DNA from: Roseburia sp.
GTDB lineage: Bacteria; Bacillota; Clostridia; Christensenellales; Pumilibacteraceae
NCBI GenBank assembly: GCA_023665905.1
Contig: JAMPDA010000008.1
Span: 1 to 64,000 of the forward strand
Length of the DNA: 64,000 nt
Reading direction: 5' to 3'
In this document: positions 1 to 8,600 of the stretch, piece after piece
Layout: each line of letters begins with the position of its first letter
How positions within the stretch are numbered: the stretch's first letter is position 1
Translations under genes and position numbers: made by a program
The notes under the pieces: model-generated
Told to the model about the DNA's origin: nothing
Databases searched by the model: none
Seen by the model: the letters and a program-made list of their open reading frames with translations, nothing else

Positions 1-2
1 CC

Positions 3-251
3 GAACACGACAGCATTGTACGGAGTAAAAAGGACGCAAGCAAGCTGTATTTGCAAATTATGCACCCCGACAATTTCCGTGTATCGTACACGCTTGCCGA
101 CGGTACACCCGTCACAAAGCAGCAACTTATCGATATGGGCGCGATAAAAGACGAGCCGAGCGAAAAGCCTTTGACGCTTGTATATGCGCTTGAAAGCATT
201 GTATCTATCACATACAAAGAGAACGGCAAAAAGGAGGTAATGGCGGCGTAA
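3..251 (+). CDS. Hypothetical protein, 5' end outside the window
   Basis: The reading frame is open from the window edge to a TAA stop at 249-251, so only the C-terminal 82 residues are visible. An internal TTG at 51 or ATG at 60 could start a shorter protein, but the frame upstream is also open and a truncated gene is the simpler reading. The visible part is mixed charged and hydrophobic, with no membrane segment and no cysteine pair. I do not recognise a family. It is followed at 69 nt by two more unknown small genes on the same strand, all with a lower GC third codon position than the housekeeping genes from polA onward. That suggests a mobile or accessory segment, but nothing in the visible residues proves it. 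Confidence 0.5.
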   Translation, partial: EHDSIVRSKKDASKLYLQIMHPDNFRVSYTLADGTPVTKQQLIDMGAIKDEPSEKPLTLVYALESIVSITYKENGKKEVMAA

Positions 252-319
252 CAACCGCACGGCGCAAGGCGGCGGAACAATAACACGTCCGTCGCCGACC
301 GCCGCAATTAACGAAAATT

Positions 320-877
320 ATGTTAGATCACACGACTACACCTGAAGGCAGAGCGCTTGCCAAAATCGAATTGCGAGTACAAGACCTTACCAACGCTATA
401 AGTATGTTGGAACTTATTGCCGGCGGGCAACCGAACGACAACTACGACGATACTATAAAAATATGGACCGTAAGACGCGGCATTGCAGGGCTTGTGTCAT
501 CTTTTAGAGCGATAGAAGACGATCTATACTCGCTTGTCAACGAGGGGTGTCACCTTCACCCGACACCGGACGAACGCACCGAAAGCAAAGCTAATAACAT
601 CTCGTGCAGCGTCATAGATAAACCCACGATAGATATGAACGCCTTACGCAAAGAGCTTATAGATGAGAGCCGAGAGATAGAGAAAAAGGCGGCGGCGGTA
701 TGCAATATGTTGAGCCTTTGCGGCGTAGCACAATACCCAGACGAGTTAAGTCAATGCGACTTATCGCAAGTGTTTGATTGCCTGCATGCGCTTGTCACTG
801 ACGTTTACGATGTCGCAAGCAATCATACGCTTCACATAGACATCGCTTTCGATACTATACAAGGGAGAGCTGCCTAA
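320..877 (+). CDS. Hypothetical helical protein, 185 aa
   Basis: The ATG at 320 opens a 185-residue frame ending in TAA at 875-877. The composition predicts an all-helical soluble protein, with short amphipathic stretches near the N-terminus and again at about residues 110-180. No signal peptide, membrane segment or catalytic motif is visible and I do not recognise the family. The stop overlaps the start of the next gene (TAATG), which indicates translational coupling. A short pattern of the type AIEDDLYSL at about residues 67-75 resembles GISYDLYAI in the downstream protein, so the two may be distant paralogues; this is an impression, not an alignment. Codon use is more AT-tolerant than in polA and later genes, consistent with an accessory origin. 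Confidence 0.6.
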   Translation: MLDHTTTPEGRALAKIELRVQDLTNAISMLELIAGGQPNDNYDDTIKIWTVRRGIAGLVSSFRAIEDDLYSLVNEGCHLHPTPDERTESKANNISCSVIDKPTIDMNALRKELIDESREIEKKAAAVCNMLSLCGVAQYPDELSQCDLSQVFDCLHALVTDVYDVASNHTLHIDIAFDTIQGRAA

Positions 878-1290
878 TGGATAACATTACATACGATAGC
901 GCCGCAGAAGTGCAAAGCGACGTCTTTAATATCGCAAATAAAGCCAACGACTTAGCCGCAACGCTTTTAGCCTTATCGTGCATAGACTACGAACTTGCGA
1001 ACGACGAAGAAAGCCTTACGGCAAACATACGCTTTATCTTTCGGCAACTCCACCGCATAGCAGACGGCATAAGCTACGATCTATACGCAATATCGGAAAC
1101 GTGGAATACCGACAAAGAGCGAGCGCAAAATAATCATACGACGATAGATCAGAGCAAGTCGGACGAAAGCGACACAGGCGTCGGACAGCGCACACCCGAC
1201 GAGGCATATAACAAGCTATTGGAAATACTTAACAGGTGGGAAAAGGAAGATAGGAACGGAGCAGGCGGCGGGACTGCCGATGCGCACTAA
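877..1290 (+). CDS. Hypothetical helical protein, 137 aa
   Basis: The ATG at 877 overlaps the TAA of the preceding gene, and a purine-rich GGGAGAG lies 9-15 nt upstream as a possible ribosome binding site. The first 75 residues look helical, and the C-terminal 45 residues are charged, Thr/Asp rich and probably disordered, ending in a Gly-rich run. No recognised family. It is the last gene of the small + strand unit, because a strong terminator follows at 1297-1338. The unit runs toward the 3' end of a tRNA-Ile gene on the opposite strand, an arrangement common for integrated elements, but no integrase is visible in the window. Confidence 0.6.
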   Translation: MDNITYDSAAEVQSDVFNIANKANDLAATLLALSCIDYELANDEESLTANIRFIFRQLHRIADGISYDLYAISETWNTDKERAQNNHTTIDQSKSDESDTGVGQRTPDEAYNKLLEILNRWEKEDRNGAGGGTADAH

Positions 1291-1296
1291 TAAATA

Positions 1297-1338
1297 CATA
1301 CCCCCTTATGCCTATACGGTATAGGGGGTAGTTTTTTG
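1297..1338 (+). terminator. Rho-independent terminator after the accessory genes
   Basis: An inverted repeat TACCCCC (1299-1305) and GGGGGTA (1324-1330), extended by a partly paired TTATGCC/GGTATA, is followed by six T residues at 1332-1337. It lies 6 nt after the stop of the 137-aa gene and would end the + strand unit. Confidence 0.8.
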
Positions 1339-1339
1339 G

Positions 1340-1737
1340 GGAGAATTACTGAAAATATTTTCGGTTTGCCTCATTGCTCATATTCTGACGCGGTTGTTCA
1401 TTTTCAAATCAATAGCAACACTTGCACATTAAAGCCGAATAAACGCTTATTATATATATTTATATATTGTAATTACTATATTATAGCAAATACAATGTAA
1501 TGTTATAAAATAATTGTATGTAGTTGAATGGTATGTAATAGTGTAGTAAATATCACTTCTATTCGATACAATGTTCAGTGTTGTAATGTATTAGCTATAA
1601 GAGTAGATATTGAAAAATTACAAAGCAAAAGACGGTAGCTATTACAGCCGCCGCCTTTTTGTTTTGAGCTTACAGTGCGAACGTTGCGGCAAAACCGCCG
1701 CCAAAGTAGTAAAATGTTCGTGTAATCTCGCTGTGGT
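1340..1737. other. AT-rich gap between accessory genes and tRNA-Ile
   Basis: About 400 bases hold no credible gene. The middle part (about 1440-1620) is strongly AT-rich, with runs such as TATATATTTATATATTG and several short TGTAAT/ATTACA-like words. The part nearest the tRNA turns GC-rich again. Short open frames here run through the tRNA gene and are not credible. The segment could contain a promoter, an integration or replication site, or decayed DNA, and I cannot tell which. Confidence 0.4.
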
Positions 1738-1810
1738 AGGAATGAGTGGACTCGAACCACCGACCCCCACCTTATCAGGGTGGTGCTCTAACCTGCTGAG
1801 CTACATTCCT
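1738..1810 (-). tRNA. tRNA-Ile (GAT)
   Basis: On the minus strand the sequence folds as a full cloverleaf: 7-bp acceptor stem AGGAATG/CATTCCT, D-arm GCTC...GAGC, anticodon stem CCACC/GGTGG with loop CTGATAA giving anticodon GAT, and a T-arm with GTTCGAGTC. No CCA is encoded. It is the last tRNA of a unit that starts with tRNA-Ala at 2156 and has two broken relatives in between. Its 3' end faces the AT-rich accessory segment. Confidence 0.95.
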
Positions 1811-1840
1811 TTATGCTATGTTGTGTTGTTGTTTGTTTAA

Positions 1841-1938
1841 CGTCGTTCCTGCTTCGTCGGACTACGACCCCCACCTTATACTCGCTTCGCTCGTGCTTCG
1901 TAGCAGGGTGGTGCTCTAACCTGCTGAGCTACATTCCT
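1841..1938 (-). pseudogene. Degenerate tRNA-Ile copy 1 with a 24-nt anticodon-loop insertion
   Basis: Read on the minus strand, the 5' half is identical to the intact tRNA-Ile: acceptor strand AGGAATG, D-arm, and the 5' anticodon stem through CCACCCTG. A 24-nt insertion (1880-1903) then splits the anticodon between G34 and A35, and the sequence resumes with ATAAGGTGGGGGTC. The T-arm and 3' acceptor strand are replaced by unrelated sequence (1841-1868) that cannot pair with AGGAATG and has no GTTCRA motif. It is therefore unlikely to give a functional tRNA. It lies about 128 nt from the intact gene and from copy 2, so this is a tandem array with a shared spacer. Confidence 0.75.
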
Positions 1939-1967
1939 TTATGACATGTTGATTATTATTTGTTTAC

Positions 1968-2064
1968 CGTCGTTCCGGCTTCGTCGGACTACGACCCCCA
2001 CCTTATACTCGCTTCGCTCGTGCTTCGTAGCAGGGTGGTTGCTAACCTTCCCAGCTACATTCCT
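1968..2064 (-). pseudogene. Degenerate tRNA-Ile copy 2 with the same insertion
   Basis: Same organisation as copy 1: the identical 24-nt insertion (2007-2030) in the anticodon loop and the same replaced T-arm region, differing by one base in the first 20. The D-arm has further decayed (GGTTGCTAACCTTCCCAGC instead of the regular stem). The more decayed state suggests that it is the older copy, or the one under no constraint. It sits directly downstream of tRNA-Ala in the same transcript. Confidence 0.75.
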
Positions 2065-2084
2065 TTATTTAAGTATTAAGTGGT

Positions 2085-2156
2085 GGAGATAAGCGGACTC
2101 GAACCGCTGACCCTCTGCTTGCAAAGCAGATGCTCTACCAACTGAGCTATATCCCC
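2085..2156 (-). tRNA. tRNA-Ala (TGC)
   Basis: The minus strand folds with acceptor GGGGATA/TATCTCC (one G-U pair), D-arm GCTC...GAGC, anticodon stem TCTGC/GCAGA with loop TTTGCAA giving anticodon TGC, and T-arm GTTCGAGTC. No CCA is encoded. It is the first gene of the tRNA unit, with a consensus promoter 20-48 nt upstream. Confidence 0.95.
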
Positions 2157-2175
2157 TCGACACGAGCCGAATATA

Positions 2176-2204
2176 ATATTATCAAATCGAGCGGTCGTTG
2201 TCAA
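2176..2204 (-). promoter_or_regulatory. Promoter of the tRNA-Ala/tRNA-Ile unit
   Basis: On the minus strand TTGACA (2204-2199), a 17-nt spacer and TAATAT (2181-2176) form a near-consensus vegetative promoter. The predicted start is near 2169, 13 nt before tRNA-Ala. Confidence 0.8.
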
Positions 2205-2265
2205 CCGTTTGCGCCATTCTTTCGCTTATTTTTTTAGGTTAACGATTTAGCTTGGCAATAAAGTC

Positions 2266-2294
2266 TTGTAATTGTCCTTTCGATAGTGTATACT
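2266..2294 (+). promoter_or_regulatory. polA promoter, predicted leaderless start
   Basis: TTGTAA (2266-2271), a 17-nt spacer and TATACT (2289-2294). The -10 box ends 6 nt before the polA ATG at 2301, so the expected transcription start coincides with the A of the start codon. Confidence 0.65.
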
Positions 2295-2300
2295 TATAGT

Positions 2301-4799
2301 ATGGAAAAAGACAGCTTTATAATTATCGACGCAAACTCGCTCGTCAATCGCGCGTTCTACGCCATGACGGGCATGACGACTTCGCGCGGCGAGCCCGTTG
2401 GCGCGGTCTACGGCTTTACTACGATGCTCGTCAAGCTGATAGAGCAATATCGCCCTAAGTACATCGCCGCGGCGTTCGACGTGCACGCGCCGACGTTCCG
2501 GCACAAGCTGACGCCGCTCTACAAAGCCACGCGCAAGCCCATGCCTATCGAGCTCGCCGCGCAGATGGACACGCTCAAGCGCGTACTGTCCGCGCTCGAC
2601 ATCAAGATGTTCGAGCTCGCAGGCTACGAGGCGGACGACATAATCGGCACGCTGTGCCGAAGCGAAGCGTTCACCTATGTTCTGACGGGCGACCGCGACA
2701 GCCTTCAGCTCGTGGACGACGGCACGCACGCGCTTTTGACCAAAAAGGGCATTTCCGAAATAGCGGAGATATCGCCGCAAAACGTTCAAGACGTATTCGG
2801 CGTCGCCGCCGATCGCATCGTGGACTTTAAAGCGCTCGCAGGCGATTCGTCGGACAATATCCCCGGCGTTTCGGGCGTCGGCGACAAGACGGCGGCGGAG
2901 CTCATCGGCAAGTACGGTTCGCTCGACGGGATATACTCGCACATCGACGAGATCGCGGGCAGTAAGCACGACAAGCTCGCCGCAGGCAAAGAGTCGGCGT
3001 ACCTTTCGCAAAAGCTCGCGCGCATCGACAGGGACGTCCCCATCGAATACGCGCTCGACGAGTGCATACTGCGCTTCCCCTTTCCCGCCGCCGCGCGCGA
3101 CATATTTGCCGAGCTGGAGTTCAAGTCCCTGCTCAAAAGACCGGAGCTGTTCTCTGCCGAGCGCGAGCAGGCGCCGATATCGGCAAAAGCCGAATGTGAG
3201 CGGCGCGAGCTTAAAAGCACGGCTGAAATCGAGGCGGCTATCTCCGCCGCGCCGAGCGGCGACGCCGCCGTACTCATATGCCGCGACGGCATACATTTCG
3301 CTTTCGACGCTTCCGTCGATCTTTTCGTCCCGATAACGGACGACCTATTCAGCGCTTTTTCCGCGGAGACCTGCTTGCAGGCGCTTTCCGCGCTGTTCGA
3401 GCGGAACGTCGTCACTTTCGACCTCAAGGCGCTGTTGCACGCGCTGGACGGAGCGGGCGTACAGCCGCGCGGCGGTCGGTGCGACGACGTGGCGCTGATG
3501 GCGTACTTGCTCGAATATCGGCTCTCGCCCGCTTCCGCCGCCGAGCTGTTCGACAGCCGCGACGAGTGCATGCGGCGGCTTTCCGAGCGCGGCATGACCG
3601 AGCTTTACGAAAAAGTCGAGCTTCCGCTCACGCACGTACTTTTCGACATGGAGCGCACCGGCTTTACTATAGACCGCACGCGGCTGGACGAGATCGACGT
3701 CAAGTTCACCGAGGCGGAAAACGAGTGCGCAAAGCGCGTGCTCGAGCTGTACGGCGGCGAATTCAACCTCAACTCGCCCAAACAGCTCGCCAAGGCGCTG
3801 TTCGACGACATGAAGATACCCTATCCAGGCAAGCCGCCGTACTCCACAAAGGCGGAGATACTGCAAAAGCTGTCGGGCGAATACGAGATAATCGACGAGA
3901 TACTCAAGTACAGGTTCAATTCTAAACTGAAATCGACGTTCATAGATGGACTGCGCAAGGCGCTTCGACCCGACGGCACTGTGCACACGTCGTTCAACCA
4001 GACCACTACGGCGACGGGCAGGCTGTCGTCCACCGATCCAAACCTTCAAAACATTCCCACGCGCGCGGACGAAGGACGGCTCTTGCGGTCGATGTTCGTG
4101 CCGCGCAAAGGCAACGTGCTCGTAGACGCCGACTACCGCCAAATCGAGCTCAAACTGCTCGCGCACTACTCCGGCGACCCCAAAATGATCGACGCGTTCA
4201 ATCACGGCTCGGACATACACGCGTCCACCGCGGCGGAAGTGTTCGGCGTGCCGACAGGCGAAGTGACGCCTGCAATGCGGCGCGACGCCAAAGCGGTCAA
4301 CTTCGGCATTGTTTACGGCATAAGCAATTACGGGCTCAGCCAAAACATCCACATCGCGCCGAGGAAGGCGGACGAATACATCAAACGCTATTTCGAGCGC
4401 TTCCCCGCCGTCAAGGCGTATCTCGACGGGCTCATCGCCGACGCGAAAAAGCGCGGCTACGCCGTCACCGCCATGGGCCGCAGGCGCGCCATACCCGAAC
4501 TGAACTCCGCAAAGTTCACCGAGCGCAAGTTCGGCGAGCGCGTGGCGATGAACATGCCGCTACAGGGCACTGCCGCGGACATAATAAAGATCGCCATGAC
4601 AAACGTGCACGCGGCGCTTTCCGGCATGAAGTCCAAGCTGATATTGCAGGTGCACGACGAACTTATCGTAGACGCCGACGAGAACGAAGTGGAAAAGGTC
4701 AAAGATATTCTCAAAACGGAGATGGAAAACGCAGTATCTCTTTCCGTTCCGCTCGACGTTGATATAGCCGTCGGCGGCAACTGGATGGAGTGCAAGTAG
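2301..4799 (+). CDS. polA: DNA polymerase I
   Basis: 832 residues from the ATG at 2301; an in-frame GTG at 2286 lies inside the -10 region and is unlikely. The N-terminal 5' nuclease domain (about 1-290) shows the helix-hairpin-helix pattern SDNIPGVSGVGDKT. The middle region keeps the 3'-5' exonuclease fold, but the Asp-x-Glu metal motif is not visible where expected (around residue 330), so proofreading is probably lost, as in several Firmicutes. The C-terminal polymerase has motif A DYRQIELKLLAHYSGD, motif B with RRDAKAVNFGIVYG, and motif C QVHDEL. It fills gaps in repair and replaces Okazaki primers. coaE follows after 16 nt, a usual Firmicute neighbour. There is no ribosome binding site; see the promoter entry. 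Confidence 0.97.
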   Translation: MEKDSFIIIDANSLVNRAFYAMTGMTTSRGEPVGAVYGFTTMLVKLIEQYRPKYIAAAFDVHAPTFRHKLTPLYKATRKPMPIELAAQMDTLKRVLSALDIKMFELAGYEADDIIGTLCRSEAFTYVLTGDRDSLQLVDDGTHALLTKKGISEIAEISPQNVQDVFGVAADRIVDFKALAGDSSDNIPGVSGVGDKTAAELIGKYGSLDGIYSHIDEIAGSKHDKLAAGKESAYLSQKLARIDRDVPIEYALDECILRFPFPAAARDIFAELEFKSLLKRPELFSAEREQAPISAKAECERRELKSTAEIEAAISAAPSGDAAVLICRDGIHFAFDASVDLFVPITDDLFSAFSAETCLQALSALFERNVVTFDLKALLHALDGAGVQPRGGRCDDVALMAYLLEYRLSPASAAELFDSRDECMRRLSERGMTELYEKVELPLTHVLFDMERTGFTIDRTRLDEIDVKFTEAENECAKRVLELYGGEFNLNSPKQLAKALFDDMKIPYPGKPPYSTKAEILQKLSGEYEIIDEILKYRFNSKLKSTFIDGLRKALRPDGTVHTSFNQTTTATGRLSSTDPNLQNIPTRADEGRLLRSMFVPRKGNVLVDADYRQIELKLLAHYSGDPKMIDAFNHGSDIHASTAAEVFGVPTGEVTPAMRRDAKAVNFGIVYGISNYGLSQNIHIAPRKADEYIKRYFERFPAVKAYLDGLIADAKKRGYAVTAMGRRRAIPELNSAKFTERKFGERVAMNMPLQGTAADIIKIAMTNVHAALSGMKSKLILQVHDELIVDADENEVEKVKDILKTEMENAVSLSVPLDVDIAVGGNWMECK

Positions 4800-4815
4800 T
4801 TCTTTTAGGGCGCTC

Positions 4816-5439
4816 ATGACGAAAGAAAACACACATAAAACCGTAATAGGTCTTACCGGCGGCATAGCGAGCGGCAAGACTGTAGCGAGCGACGCTCTCG
4901 GTGCGCTCGGCTTTTCCGTAGTGGACGCGGACGTTATATCGCGCGCCCTCACCGCGCATGGGAGCGCCGTCGAAAAAGAGATTACGGACATGTTCCCGTG
5001 CGCCGACGCAAACGGCGCGCTCGACAGAAAAGCGCTTCGCGCCGTCATTGCCGCAGACCCTGCCGCGCGCGAAAAGCTGAACGCGTTTTTACATCCGCAC
5101 ATAATATCCGCCGTAAAAGCGGAGGTCGCCGCCGCGCGCTCACCCGTCGTGCTATCCGCGCCGCTGCTATTCGAAACAGGGCTCGACAGGCTGTGCGGCT
5201 GCACGGTGTGCGTCGTGTGTCCGCGCGAAAAGCGTATAGAGCGCGTTATACTGCGCGACGGCACGGACAGGCAGTCCGCCGCCGCTGTCGTCGATATGCA
5301 GACGCCCGACGAAGCGCGCGCCGCAGCAGCCGACTACGTGCTGTCCTCCGACACCGATCTCGACAAATTCAAAAGCGCCGTCGCGGAGATGTTTTTAAGC
5401 ATTGCGGAAAAATTCGGCGCGGCGCCGCGAACTGATTAA
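4816..5439 (+). CDS. coaE: Dephospho-CoA kinase
   Basis: This enzyme phosphorylates dephospho-CoA at the ribose 3' hydroxyl, the last step of coenzyme A synthesis. The 207-residue length is typical. The P-loop GLTGGIASGKT is at residues 12-22, followed by the DAD of the CoaE family (VVDADVISR at about 36-44). A lid-like region HPHIISAV at about 95 and the PLLFETGLD motif at about 115-123 also fit. The ATG at 4816 follows an AGGGCG purine tract and lies 16 nt after polA, so the two genes probably share a transcript. Its 3' side is followed within 20 nt by a strongly paired RNA element and then a terminator. Confidence 0.93.
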   Translation: MTKENTHKTVIGLTGGIASGKTVASDALGALGFSVVDADVISRALTAHGSAVEKEITDMFPCADANGALDRKALRAVIAADPAAREKLNAFLHPHIISAVKAEVAAARSPVVLSAPLLFETGLDRLCGCTVCVVCPREKRIERVILRDGTDRQSAAAVVDMQTPDEARAAAADYVLSSDTDLDKFKSAVAEMFLSIAEKFGAAPRTD

Positions 5440-5458
5440 CCAACGAAAAACAAGAGCG

Positions 5459-5587
5459 TTGTTTCTTTCGAGAAGCGAGCAAGAGCAGGAAATCCGAGCG
5501 CCGACCGACGGGAGTGTACACAGACGTACATGACCGAGGGCGGCGCGACGGTTGACGAACTATTGCGACGCTTATCGGAAGAAACGG
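5459..5587 (+). ncRNA. Stem-closed structured RNA candidate after coaE
   Basis: The 17-nt arm at 5461-5477 pairs with 5569-5585 with one mismatch and one G-U, and two more G-U pairs can extend it (5459-5460 with 5586-5587). Inside, GCGCCG (5498-5503) pairs with CGGCGC (5541-5546), enclosing a 6-bp hairpin GTGTAC/GTACAT with a 6-nt loop (5514-5531). The element is followed 7 nt later by a terminator. No promoter is visible between coaE and the element, so it is most likely the 3' part of the polA-coaE mRNA or a processed RNA. The strand is assigned by that context; the fold also works on the other strand. I cannot name a known family. Confidence 0.6.
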
Positions 5588-5593
5588 GCATAC

Positions 5594-5624
5594 AAAAAGC
5601 CGAGCATGTTTGCTCGGCTTTTTA
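5594..5624. terminator. Bidirectional terminator between coaE and the ABC gene
   Basis: AGCCGAGC (5598-5605) and GCTCGGCT (5612-5619) form a perfect 8-bp hairpin with an A-run before and a T-run after, so it can end the + strand coaE transcript and the minus strand ABC gene. Confidence 0.9.
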
Positions 5625-5651
5625 ATTTTGCGTTATTTGCTATGTGCGATA

Positions 5652-8600
5652 TTACAGTGCGCGGATACTCGATATAGGCGGCTTACGCGAATACAGACCG
5701 ACGGGGATTATAGTGGACACCATTGCGGTAACTATGGCTATCGCGAGTATGCACAGCACCGACACCGGACCGAATACGAATATGGTCACCTTTATAAAGG
5801 TGTCGGCTATCAGCACATTGTTGAGCACGATGCAAAGTCCGAAAGCGCCGATCGCGGATATCGCAAAGCATATGGCGGCGATAATGAGCGCCTCGGATAT
5901 GAATATCTTGAACGTATCGAGGGTGCGCGCGCCTATAGCTCGCAGTATGCCTATCTCCTTCTTCTTCGCCGTTATCGACGCGGAGATGAAGTTGAACATC
6001 AATAAGAACGCGAACAGCGCGAGGATCAAGCCGGCGATCAGAAACACCGTTTTGAGCGTATCGGCAAGGGTGATGAGCACGGAAAGCTGGCTCATGACGG
6101 GGTTTGCGATCTCCGCCGTTGAGTCGTCGTCATTGTGCTCGTACGTGTAACCTACAAGTTCTTCGGTGAGCGACTTGCTCTTATCGTAGGGAATATAGAT
6201 AGCATAGACCTGCGCGTCCTCGGGCTGTTCGTACTTTGTTTCGTACTCCGTGTGCCAATTCGACGACGAGCCGGCGACATAAAAAGTGTCGTACAGCGAG
6301 CTGCCGAGATAGACCGCACTCGTAGATTCCATGAATACGGCGGAGATCGTCACGGGCTGCGCGCTTTCAAAGTTGTTTTTGATCTTTATGTCGAGCGCGC
6401 CCATATCTTGGAGTATGGTGCGCATCGTCTTGAGGCGGGCGAGCGTTTGCTCTTTATTCAGTCCGTCGAAATCGCTCCAGAAGACGTTTTCTTCGTTCCA
6501 CACTTCGTTGACGTACTGATTGCGTTCATTGTTCCATTGAACGTACTCCTCCCATTGCGTGCCCTGATCGGGCATGGGATTTGCGGCTAAGAACTCCACA
6601 TTCGCGCGCTCCTGCACCGTATTCCTGTACACGATAAACGCCTTCAGTCTATTGGCGTTGAGCTCGGCGGTTTCGGCGTACTCGTACTTAGCATTATTCC
6701 AAGCCTCCCAAGCGACATCGTACTCGTCATAACTACCGAAATCGGAGCTATTCGGCTCGGGATGAGTTTCCACATATTCTTCATACGCCAGATTATATAC
6801 AGCCTGCAACCTTTGAAACTCGTCTTGATTAAAGTCGGGGTCATATACATCGCGGAATGTGTTGAACGCGCTACGGTATACGCTTCCCAAGTACGAGGCC
6901 GACATCGCCACGGCGTTAGCGCCGAGCGAAGTGACGGCGTTGCCGTCGAGGTCGTACAACTTCAAAAGCGAGTAACCCGTATCCTCCTCGTACTTAGCCA
7001 TCATATATGTGTCGGTGCCGTTCAGATATTCGCTATCGCCTCTCAGATCGAGTACTCCGATCTGCGCCCATTCGCTGCTGTAGCGGAAATACCGATTGGA
7101 ATCGAAACCGTTGTCATTGCCGCTCGACGCATACTCGTTTACGAAATCTTTGTTTACGGCAAGGCGCGCATACATACCCGACCTGCGGTTCTGCTGCCAT
7201 TCGTACTGCGTCATGCCGTCGCCTGTATACGATTTACCCTGATCTGCGGCTTGCTTCAGCTCGGAATACGTATCGGGCACCGTCATGCCCTTATATACGC
7301 CGACGATCTTAAAGCGCGCGCTGTTGAAATTGAGCGTTATGGGCTTTTCGGAGGTGTACAGAATTTCGCTGTATCCGCCGTTTTCGAGCGAGAGTTTTTT
7401 CTCTTCCTCGCCGTCGTCGCCGTCAACGTAGTACGTAAAGCTCGCCTTGTCCGACTTGAACGCATCGAACATGAAGTCGGATATAGCCACCTCGTCCTTT
7501 GCCGTAGGCAGTCTGCCTGCGAGCATCGTCAATGTGTCGTTGGCGAGGATAAAGCCGTCGCAACTTTCGGAATAAAACTGAGTTAGAGCGTATTCGAGGC
7601 GCACGTTATCGAAGCGCGCGCTTCCGCTTATCGCCGCTATCGCGCCCGGGTATTTTGCAAGGAACGCCTCGTATTCTTCGTAGGTGTAGTTGGTCTGCTG
7701 TTTGGACGTGTACGTATCTTCGAGCTTATCGCCCTGATAGCTCTTTTCCGTCTGCCAATACGCTTTTTGCAAGACTATGGTGTCGTAGTCGCTGGTCATC
7801 AGCGTTTCCACGGTCACCTTTTTCTCGTCGAACAGCATGAGCGTAGACGCCAGCCCGAACAGAATGAACGCCACCACCGAAAGAATGATGGTAAACACGA
7901 GCCTTACGGGTTTTGTTTTGAGCGAGCTCGCGCCCATGCGCACCGCATGCCGCACGGGAAGGTGCGAGCGTATGAGCTTCTGCTGCGGATATTCCTTGGA
8001 CGCAGGCTGCTCCTTGATATTTTCGAACGCGCCGACGCTCATTTCCGGCGCATCCTCTTTCAGTGCGTTTATGCGCTCGCGCGACGTGGAAATGACTGCG
8101 GAGCCGCCCGCCCTATTGAGAAACTTCTTTATGTTGTCAAGGTCTGCGTCGGTGACTTTGGAGCCGTCCTGAACGCAAACCGTATCCGTGCCGAAAAAGC
8201 GCACGTTCTTTGCGCCCTCGCCTTCCTGCGCGCGGACCTGATCGAAAATGACCTTGCCGTCCTTAAGCTCGATTATGCGGTCGCCGTACTGTTCGGCAAA
8301 GTCGCGGTCGTGCGAAACGACGAGCACGAGCTTTTGCTCGGACAGCTTTTTGAGCGTGTCGAAAACCTGTTTGCCCGTCTTGCTGTCGAGCGCGCCCGTC
8401 GGCTCGTCCGCCATGATTATTTCCGGCTCTTTTACGAGTGCGCGGGCAATGGCGACGCGCTGTTTCTGTCCGCCCGAAAGTGTGTTGGGCTTGCGCTTGG
8501 CGAACTCCGTCATATCGACGTCGGCGAGGATCTTAGCTATGACCTCGGCGTCACGCTTTTTGTTTTGCAGTTCGAGCGCGAGCGCGATGTTTTCCTCGAC

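Noticed and set aside
1575-1840. Short frames across tRNA-Ile
   Set aside because: They run through a tRNA gene and have no ribosome binding site or family resemblance.
1880-2030. Archaeal-type tRNA introns in the tRNA-Ile copies
   Set aside because: The insertion is in the anticodon loop but not at the canonical 37/38 site, and the 3' half that should complete the cloverleaf is missing in both copies.
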